This document shows positions 57,650-64,000 of a stretch of 64,000 bases of DNA, piece after piece. The stretch comes from Amorphophallus konjac (lineage: Eukaryota > Streptophyta > Magnoliopsida > Alismatales > Araceae): NCBI GenBank assembly GCA_022559845.1, contig CM040126.1:51268458-51332457 (forward strand), read 5' to 3'. The first letter of the stretch is position 1, and each line of letters begins with the position of its first letter. The notes below the pieces were generated by a model that made no database searches, was not told the origin of the DNA, and saw nothing but the letters and a program-made list of their open reading frames with translations. The position numbers and the translations under genes are program-made.

Positions 57650-58590
57650 TCCTCGTGTCGTTTATTCAGCATCTAGTTGCTCATCTCGAGTCAGTCCTCT
57701 ATGTTTGCTTTTGTGTTTTCGTGTCAATTACTGTAGTTCCTCGAGTTGTTCTTCTGCTTCCACCGTTTCATCACGTGTTGTTGAAGACGTGTCTATCTCA
57801 TGTCTTCGTGTCGTGTTTTCTAGACCTCGTGTCTTTGTCGCTTTGTTTTTAGTTGTTCATCTCGTGTCATCTTCTGTCTTCGTGTTGCTTTCACTTCGTG
57901 CAGTCCTTAGTTCGAGTCATTTCCTTGTTATTTCTGACTTCATGTTGCTTTTCCTAGACCTCGTGTCTTTCCTGATTTGCAACCACTTCGTGTCGTTTCT
58001 GCTGTCATCTTCGAGTAATCGTCGGCACGTCTCGTCCTCGTCTTCGAGTCGTTCGAATGTTCGAACAGCGTTGTACTCGAGTTGTCTTCGTGTTACCCGT
58101 GGACTCGTGTCTTCGTGTTACCCTTGTACTCGTGTCTCCGTGTTGCCTTAGTATTTGTGTCTTCGTGTTAGTTTTGTTTTTGTGTCTTCGTGTTATTTTT
58201 ATGTTTCATCTTCGTGTTGTTTTCAACTCGTGTCGGTTTTTTATTTTTGTCCTCGTGTTGTCTTTGTATTCGTGTCTTCGTGTTTCTCTTGTAGTTGTAT
58301 CTCCGTGTTGCTTCCTTCTATTTTTGTCCTGATCTCTTCTGATCCGTGTCTACTATTGTTTCACTGTCTGTGCTATGCCCTCTCACCTCGTGCCGTTCTT
58401 ATCACTGACCCTGTGTCACCTTCTTTGTTGTATTAGCTTGTTACCTCGTGTCGTTCATCTTCGTGCTGTACTTATCTGACCTCGTGTCATCTTCCTTGTT
58501 GTGTTAGCCTTGTTCATTGTATCTCGTTTCGTTCATTTCCTACCTCGTGTAGTAGTTACCTTGTGTTGCTATTACATACCTCGTGCAGCC
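57650..58590 (+). repeat. CGTGTC minisatellite in U3 of E
   Basis: Dozens of TCGTGT(C/T) or TCGAGT copies; near 58085-58180 they form units of about 26 bp (ctcgtgtcttcgtgttaccc). Short plus-strand frames here are by-products. Confidence 0.8.
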
Positions 58591-58794
58591 TTAGCTTTAA
58601 ATGAGCATACAGCGAACTCTGAATGATTAATGGTGTTAATCTCATTACAGGTCCGAGGAAGAACATTCCACACACCTGGGCTGCACGTGATCCGAGACAA
58701 GAGGAACCAATCCTATAAAGACACGTGGCAGGAAGGTTCTGGATCGAGCGTGGGAGGCACACGCGTCTTGTGCCCTATCCACCTGCTGCTGCTG

Positions 58795-58802
58795 CTATAT
58801 AA
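58795..58802 (+). promoter_or_regulatory. Putative TATA box of E
   Basis: TATATAAT in gctgctatataatgcagg, upstream of the purine-rich region. Confidence 0.55.
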
Positions 58803-59272
58803 TGCAGGCCTTCGTCCATAGATAAAAGATGTTCGAAGAAGAAGCCAGAAGAGCAGAAAGCCTTTCTATCCAGAAAAAAAGAAGAAAGAAAGAAAAGAAG
58901 AGAGTAGAGAAGAGAGTGAGAGTGAGAGCAGAAGAAGAAAAAGAGAGAGAGATAGTGCTCGTGTGAAGAGAGAAGAAAGAGTGAAGAAGAAGAAGTGTAG
59001 CAGAGAGTAAGAGATTAGGAGAGCAGAAGAAAGAGAAAGAGAGATAGAGAGTGAACGAGAGAGCTCGTGAGAAGAAGGAAGAAGCTGCTTGAAGATCTGT
59101 TTCCTACTGGACCGTGGATCAAATCCAGGCCAGCCAGCTCCTGCGAGAGCCACATTTGTTTTTATCTTTTCAGCTTTCTGTTTGCTGAAGTTATTTTCAT
59201 TTCGTGTTTTTGTTTCGTCCTTTTCATTTGGTTATCTGTGTTCTTCCGATCCTTAGTAGTGAGGTCGGGTTC

Positions 59273-59690
59273 CTCCTGTTGATTCAGGAGAAGGGAGATC
59301 TGATCTCCGGGTTGCAAGTGATAGGTTGTCACTTGTGGGTTCCCTCTGGTTAGAGGAAGGGAGGCTAGCCCTCCGGTTCTGGCTTGTGGTAGCAAGTCCA
59401 GGTGTCCCTCTGGTGGGGAGGAAGAGAGGTCTTCGACCTCTGGTTTGCTGGTGACTAGAAGACACCGGTTGGTTCCCTCCTGGTCTGGAGGAAGAGAGAC
59501 TTCGGTCTCTAGTTTCCAAGTGGCTGAAAGTCACTTGTGGTGTCCCTCCGGTTGGGAGGAAGAGGGGAGCATGTTCCCCTGGTCAAGCTGTTTGGCAGCA
59601 TTTGTTGCAGACTGAGTCTGCGGTTTCTAGCGTGAGCTAGTGGAAGCCACACTCGGTTTGAGTGTGGGGTGGATGTAGGTCTGCTGGACC
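59273..59690 (+). repeat. Array of about sixteen hairpins in LTR E
   Basis: Stems: CTCCTG/CAGGAG (59273-59290), GGAGAT/ATCTCC (59294-59308), CAAGTGA/TCACTTG (59315-59335), CCTCT/AGAGG (59343-59356), CTGGCTTG/CAAG-CCAG (59379-59401), AGAGGTC/GACCTCT (59425-59441), AGAGAC-ttcg-GTCTCT (59495-59510), CAAGTG/CACTTG (59517-59537), AGGGGA/TCCCCT (59563-59580), GCAGAC/GTCTGC (59607-59621), CTAGC-gtga-GCTAG (59627-59640), CCACACTC/GAGTGTGG (59647-59667). A 'tccctcnggt..gaggaag' phrase marks four tandem units (about 59341, 59405, 59474, 59543); the stem after it differs each time but always pairs. Confidence 0.93.
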
Positions 59691-60013
59691 GAACCACCTA
59701 AAAACCCCTTGTGCACTGTGGTTTGATTTGTCTATTTGTGCTTTCGCTAGGTGATTGCATAGGGGCGCTCCTTGTATTTGGCGTCTGGTTGAGCAGAAGA
59801 TTTATTAGTTTTCAGATTGACTAAATCTATCTTGTTAGCTCTCCAGTGATCTCACTGTGTGTTTGGTTAGTTCCACAACTGCATTTAGCCTTCAAGTTTG
59901 TTTAGTTTGCAAACTAGCATTTTAGTGAGCGGATTTTTAACTGGGCGAAAGGTTTTTAAAAGTCATATTCATTAACCCCCCCCCCCTCTGAATACTGCAC
60001 CGAACCTAACAGT

Positions 60014-60025
60014 TGGTATCAGAGC
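60014..60025 (+). other. iMet primer binding site of E
   Basis: TGGTATCAGAGC, two bases after the LTR end. Confidence 0.95.
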
Positions 60026-60132
60026 GGTGTCTGCATACAAGGTCCAACGACCTGCAGATTCGATCTCTGGTTTTCGGTGTTAATTTGTTTTAGTGCATCA
60101 ATATTCCTGTTGCATTAATCTGTTGTGATGTC

Positions 60133-61962
60133 ATGGCTCATCCTCCACTATTCAGTAGTTCAAATATTAAATTCTGGCTATATCGTATGCACAAGCATGT
60201 TAACTCTATTAATCTACAATTGTGGAAGGTTATCTCTCACAGTCCACATGAACTTCCTAAGGATAAGTCCAAGTGGACTCATGTTCACAAGTTGAAAAAC
60301 GATGATAATGTGAGAGCTCTAAATTTAATGAAGGCTGCAATCGGTTCTGATGATTTTTCCTCTTTCTCAGATTGTAGCACTGCAAAGGAAATGTTTGATA
60401 GAGTGACTACAACACATGTGGAACAGGAAGAAGAATGTCTCAAGGCAAGAAGGAGTGATCAATCAGATGAGTCCTCATCCCAGGTAATCTCTGAGACTGA
60501 GGATATTAGCCATGATGAGTTAGTTGCCATGCATGAGCATCTTCTAGATAAATATGAAAGAGTCAAATCAGGAAAGAGAAAATTAAGAAAAGAGAAAAAT
60601 GCTGAAATCACAAGTCTAAAGGCTGAAAATGAAAATCTAAAAACTGAATTGAAATTGAAAGAAGAATTTGAAAACAAGTTGATTGAAGAAAACTCTCATC
60701 TAAAAGATCAAAATAAAAGGCTAATGGTTCTTAATACTGTCTTTTCTGAAAAATGGTTGTCATTTGAAAAAGAGAAAATGAATGTTCCTTTGTGTGATAA
60801 CGCCACTAAATCAAGTGGAGAGCAAGGATGCAAATCCCAAATTGAAAAATCTGTTAAGAAAAGGTTGTACACTACTCTTGCTCGCAGCTCTGACATTGAA
60901 AGCTGCTCTGGGCCTCCTAAAACAGGTACATCATCTGTTTTCCAATTCAAGGCCCAGAAAAATGAAGAACAAATAAAAGTTGTGAACAAGGGTAAACAAA
61001 TGAGTAAAAATGGTAATAAAAACAAGGATAAACATGTCCCTACTTGTGTCTTTAAATCTGCTACCCATACTGCATCTGATGACTCAATGCATACCACTCA
61101 TAGCTCAATTAATTATCCGTATGCATCTGATAAGAGTGTTTCATGCCATTATTGTGACAAGGTAGGCCATGTAATGGATGATTGCAGATTATTGACTGAA
61201 GATGGGCATGCAAGTGAAACATTGCATTCGAGAAATTCATTTGGTAGAAATCATGCTACTAGGAAGTCTGATACATCTTGTCATTATTGTGGTAGGCATG
61301 GTCATTTCCTGGATGCCTGTTTCATCATGAAACAAGATGATAAAATGCATGCTAGGTCTTCTGTTCATCATCACCCCAAAAGAAACATATATGCTTCAAA
61401 CCAACACATCATTTGTTATAACTGTAACAAACGTGGTCATAAAGCTGTTGAGTGTTGGTTTAGGACTTCATGGGGATATAATGGTTCAAGAGGTAAGCAC
61501 CTAAGGTGTTCTGAATGTGGCAAGTATGGGCATGCAGTCAAGGACTGCTGGTATGCTCAGGGAAAACATCTTAATTCCAAATTTGATAAATTCCCTGAAA
61601 ATAGAAATTTTCTTGGCAGAAATGAACCTATTTTTACAGAAAAGATTCTTGTATGTTTTGAATGTGAAAAACCTGGCCACCGAGCTTCTGAATGCTTGTG
61701 GGCAGGCAATGCTAAATCAAAACCTCATGCAAGTAACAAAAATTTTCATACAAATTCACATATATTCCATGATGATAATAATGTCCACAAAAAGAATTCA
61801 AGGTTTGCTACATCATGTAGAGATTGTGGAAAATTTGGTCATCTCATGGATAACTATTACCTGATGGATCATGATGATAATACTGCTAAGAAATTGTTTA
61901 GAACACCTGTTAGGGCTTATACAGGACCCAAGGCAGCTTGGGTTCCTGCAAGATCAAATTGA
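60133..61962 (+). CDS. gag of element E with six zinc knuckles and a shortened capsid
   Basis: One open frame, 609 codons, first ATG after the primer site. Residues 1-100: copia-type gag start (KFWLYRMHKHVNSINLQLWK, TAKEMFDRVTTTH). The rest of the usual UBN2-type capsid, normally over 100 residues, is absent: the frame goes straight to an acidic Ser-rich linker. About 125-210: coiled coil (ENENLKTELKLKEEFENKLI). Zinc knuckles of CX2CX4HX4C type begin at C338, C383, C428, C459, C508 and C562; the last has Tyr for the final Cys. The end (GPKAAWVPARSN) matches the usual gag-pol junction of SIRE elements, but a stop follows. Six knuckles is more than the one to three usual in plant gags. Open frame and intact knuckles suggest recent constraint. 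Confidence 0.85.
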   Translation: MAHPPLFSSSNIKFWLYRMHKHVNSINLQLWKVISHSPHELPKDKSKWTHVHKLKNDDNVRALNLMKAAIGSDDFSSFSDCSTAKEMFDRVTTTHVEQEEECLKARRSDQSDESSSQVISETEDISHDELVAMHEHLLDKYERVKSGKRKLRKEKNAEITSLKAENENLKTELKLKEEFENKLIEENSHLKDQNKRLMVLNTVFSEKWLSFEKEKMNVPLCDNATKSSGEQGCKSQIEKSVKKRLYTTLARSSDIESCSGPPKTGTSSVFQFKAQKNEEQIKVVNKGKQMSKNGNKNKDKHVPTCVFKSATHTASDDSMHTTHSSINYPYASDKSVSCHYCDKVGHVMDDCRLLTEDGHASETLHSRNSFGRNHATRKSDTSCHYCGRHGHFLDACFIMKQDDKMHARSSVHHHPKRNIYASNQHIICYNCNKRGHKAVECWFRTSWGYNGSRGKHLRCSECGKYGHAVKDCWYAQGKHLNSKFDKFPENRNFLGRNEPIFTEKILVCFECEKPGHRASECLWAGNAKSKPHASNKNFHTNSHIFHDDNNVHKKNSRFATSCRDCGKFGHLMDNYYLMDHDDNTAKKLFRTPVRAYTGPKAAWVPARSN

Positions 61963-63959
61963 TTAACTTGCTGCAGGTGTGCCTTGGAAGGAGAAATAAA
62001 AAGGGTTTAACCAAGGCACTCAAAAAGAAAACCCCAGGACTCAATTCAGGTCAGTTCTGAAATCTGTTTTAAATTCATTATCTGAATTTGTGAGTATGAA
62101 AAAAAAATGTGAATTTCATGTTGATCTGCTTGTCTGAATTTTGATGATCTCTTCACTGAATTCAATTCTGAATATATTTGATGCTCTTCTCATGCTGTTG
62201 TGTGCACTAAATGAATAAGATGCTAGATGCACTGCATTTTGCACTAAGCTAAACGGTTCTTTAATGTATACAGTCAATGCATGTGTCAAATGTCTGCATA
62301 CATCATTTGCATGACTGTCAATGAAGTTGTTCAATGCATGTAGGATTGCGTTATGTTGCATAGTATTCAGTGTTGAGTCCTTGCATGCATGTAGTTAATT
62401 GCATTGCACTTTACTGCATTGAAATAACCAAAAAGGGAGTTTGAATGCATATTGTGAGGGGGAGTCATTGCATTGCATATAGGTTGTCAAATGCATACAT
62501 GGGTCAGAATTCATTGCATATCCTCTCTTACTGATTTTGTTGACAAACCTTAATAATATTCTGAAAACTTTGAGCTTCACAATCTCTCTTAACAATTGGT
62601 ATTTCTACTATCAATTTGGTATCATTTGGCTTCAGAATTCTATCAGTCCTTCATGAAGATTTCAATGGGACTATCTCGATCATAAATCTAAAAATTCTTG
62701 AACTAGAAATCTTCTATTATACATTTTTATGAATGACTGAAATAACTCATGTGGTTTAAGTTTAATGTACTCAATAAGTTTGGCTTTAAAATCTCTTCAA
62801 AATATCTGAAACATGTTTAATAAACCTTAACCATCTGTTTCATGTTGTGTCTTGTGAAAACTTCTGAAATCTGCACTTTTGAATACATGACTTTAATTGG
62901 TTAAGTACATGAAACTATTATTGATTTGAAGCAAATGAATGTCCCTGAAATGTCTAAAGGGTTATTTCTGTCAGAGCAATGACATTGGTCACTGAGAAAC
63001 ACAAGTCCAAAGGACTGTGTCATGAGGTGCCTTAGTTAACTCTGATAAAATTCATTAAAAATCAGGCAGAGCAATGGCATGCACACTGAGAAATACAATT
63101 CAGTCATTAAAAAATTAAGTTGTAGTGTGTCATGATGTGTAAATGCTATCTCTGTTCATAATAGCATGACAGTTAGTCACACTAAGTGCTTAGGGATATT
63201 GGCCTCTGATCAAGGTATATCCTCTAGTTACAAGGTGTGAACTAAACTAGAGTACTCGTAAAATTTGTAGCATGGAAAATTATTGAACAAATTGAAATAT
63301 CTGAATATTGATGCTAAAATCAAATTGCTACAACCCTAGATAAATTCATATGACTTCATAATTGCTTGATTTCAATACAGATGCATATAATTGCGAAAGA
63401 AGTCAATAATTTTGATCGTGTAAGAGAAAGGGAGATTTATCAAGATAAATATGAGGGCTTGGTTCATTTTTTATTAAACCATAGTTTTAGATATCAATAC
63501 AGAATTTTATTGATAAACTCTGCATACATCATGTTTAAACCATGCTGTTCAATAAATGTCATTCATAAGCCCTTATGATGGAAGACTTTGAAAACTTATG
63601 TTTTAGATTTATGAGATTGATATCTCTTTGAAAATCTGGCTGAATTTCTTGTGTTTGGAGCATCCTTGAAAAATCTGTTAATTGAATTTCTTCTGCTCAT
63701 GTCCTTGGTTCATTGACCTGAACTTCTCCTTATTTGCCCCTGTGGTCTCCCTCTCTCCTATCTCATACGATTCCACTGATTGAGGGGGAGCTTTCATGTC
63801 ATGCATCACTTGCATATGAATTGGCATCTATTCAGGGGGAGCATTCCTTGTCATATGCATCATGCTGCATAGAAGGAGAAGAATTGTGCTCTTGCATTCA
63901 TATTTCTGGTATCTGAATCTACATTCATACCCCTTTCCTATGGTTTATTTTGATTATAT
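61963..63959 (+). other. Non-coding internal part of E
   Basis: No credible gene. GGGGGAG purine tracts at about 62457, 63784, 63837 and 63963; many ATGCAT words. Confidence 0.65.
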
Positions 63960-63972
63960 CAAAGGGGGAGAT
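63960..63972 (+). other. Polypurine tract of E
   Basis: caaagggggagat immediately before TGTTTGCC; the AAAGGGGGAGATTGTT pattern is standard at the 3' LTR edge of SIRE-type elements. Confidence 0.75.
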
Positions 63973-64000
63973 TGTTTGCCAAAAAGGGAGAATATCATTC
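63973..64000 (+). repeat. Start of the 3' LTR of E
   Basis: TGTTTGCCAAAAAGGGAG at the window edge. The matching 5' LTR start is inside the gap, so identity cannot be checked here. Confidence 0.65.

Larger units (their letters stand above)
57592..60011 (+). repeat. 5' LTR of element E
   Basis: At least 2,420 bp, ending CCGAACCTAACA. Order: CGTGTC minisatellite (57650-58590), TATA box, purine-rich GAAGAG region (58850-59100), hairpin array (59273-59690), then the conserved CCGAACCACCTAAAAAC phrase and a C-run. Two relatives are in this window on the opposite strand (F and L). Confidence 0.85.
57592..63972 (+). mobile_element. Element E: gag-only Ty1/copia (SIRE/Maximus-like)
   Basis: Plus strand: LTR (from inside the gap to 60011), iMet primer site, gag 60133-61962, two kb without coding, a polypurine tract and the first 28 bases of what should be the 3' LTR (63973). 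No protease, integrase, RT or RNase H lies between, though SIRE elements normally carry over 4 kb of pol there. It would need a helper. Confidence 0.8.

Noticed and set aside
57592..58436. Plus-strand ORFs rich in Val, Ser and Leu after the gap
   Set aside because: They are readings of the CGTGTC minisatellite in three overlapping frames.

Overview
The window is plant nuclear DNA made almost entirely of LTR retrotransposons, many inserted into one another. Evidence: Ty3/gypsy and Ty1/copia gag and pol fragments, LTRs of 1.3 to 3.1 kb, tRNA-iMet primer binding sites, polypurine tracts, 5-bp target duplications, and plant-mobile-domain genes carried as cargo. No free-standing host gene, rRNA, tRNA or CRISPR array was seen. 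The species cannot be named from the sequence; it is probably a seed plant with a large, repeat-rich genome. A run of exactly 100 Ns (57492-57591) marks a scaffold gap. Element letters (A-H, J, L, M) are my own labels.

Layout. 1-6405: element C (minus strand, Tat-like, partial), inserted in the reverse transcriptase of element D. 6406-20326: element D (minus, chromovirus-like Ty3/gypsy, 3' end lost), split by a solo copia LTR F (7478-9493, TSD TTATA) and by a complete gag-only element G (9893-16654, TSD GTTGT). 20327-33540: LTR and leader fragments (M, H, J, copia LTR L) without recognisable pol. 33541-52852: element B (minus, about 19 kb, Tat/Ogre-like) with gag, protease plus G-patch-like segment, RT, two RNase H domains and integrase, all broken, and two spliced plant genes on the opposite strand (plant mobile domain; DUF7745-like). 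52853-57491: element A (plus strand) inserted in the 5' LTR of B, followed by a second, diverged LTR that runs into the gap. 57592-64000: element E (plus, Ty1/copia SIRE/Maximus-like), gag only.

The most unusual signal is structural. The non-coding parts of many of these elements carry arrays of short dyad-symmetric or hairpin units with regular spacing. B has a 21-nt dyad, (A/G)CGGTC-N9-GACCGC, recurring in pairs or triplets 32-33 nt apart in both LTRs and in several non-coding stretches, and the same dyad occurs in the LTR of D, which has a different primer site. GTCGAC palindromes recur 21-22 bp apart (two helical turns) in several places; eight in a row lie at 25291-25446. The copia LTRs (F, L, E) carry runs of hairpins whose stems differ in sequence but still pair, and element C has a tandem array with compensatory stem changes. 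I know of no named system matching this; that it is undescribed, and what it does, is inference.

A second theme is reduction. G and E have gag without pol, and the gags of A, C and E lack all or most of the capsid region. B supplies the only nearly full set of pol domains, but it is itself defective.
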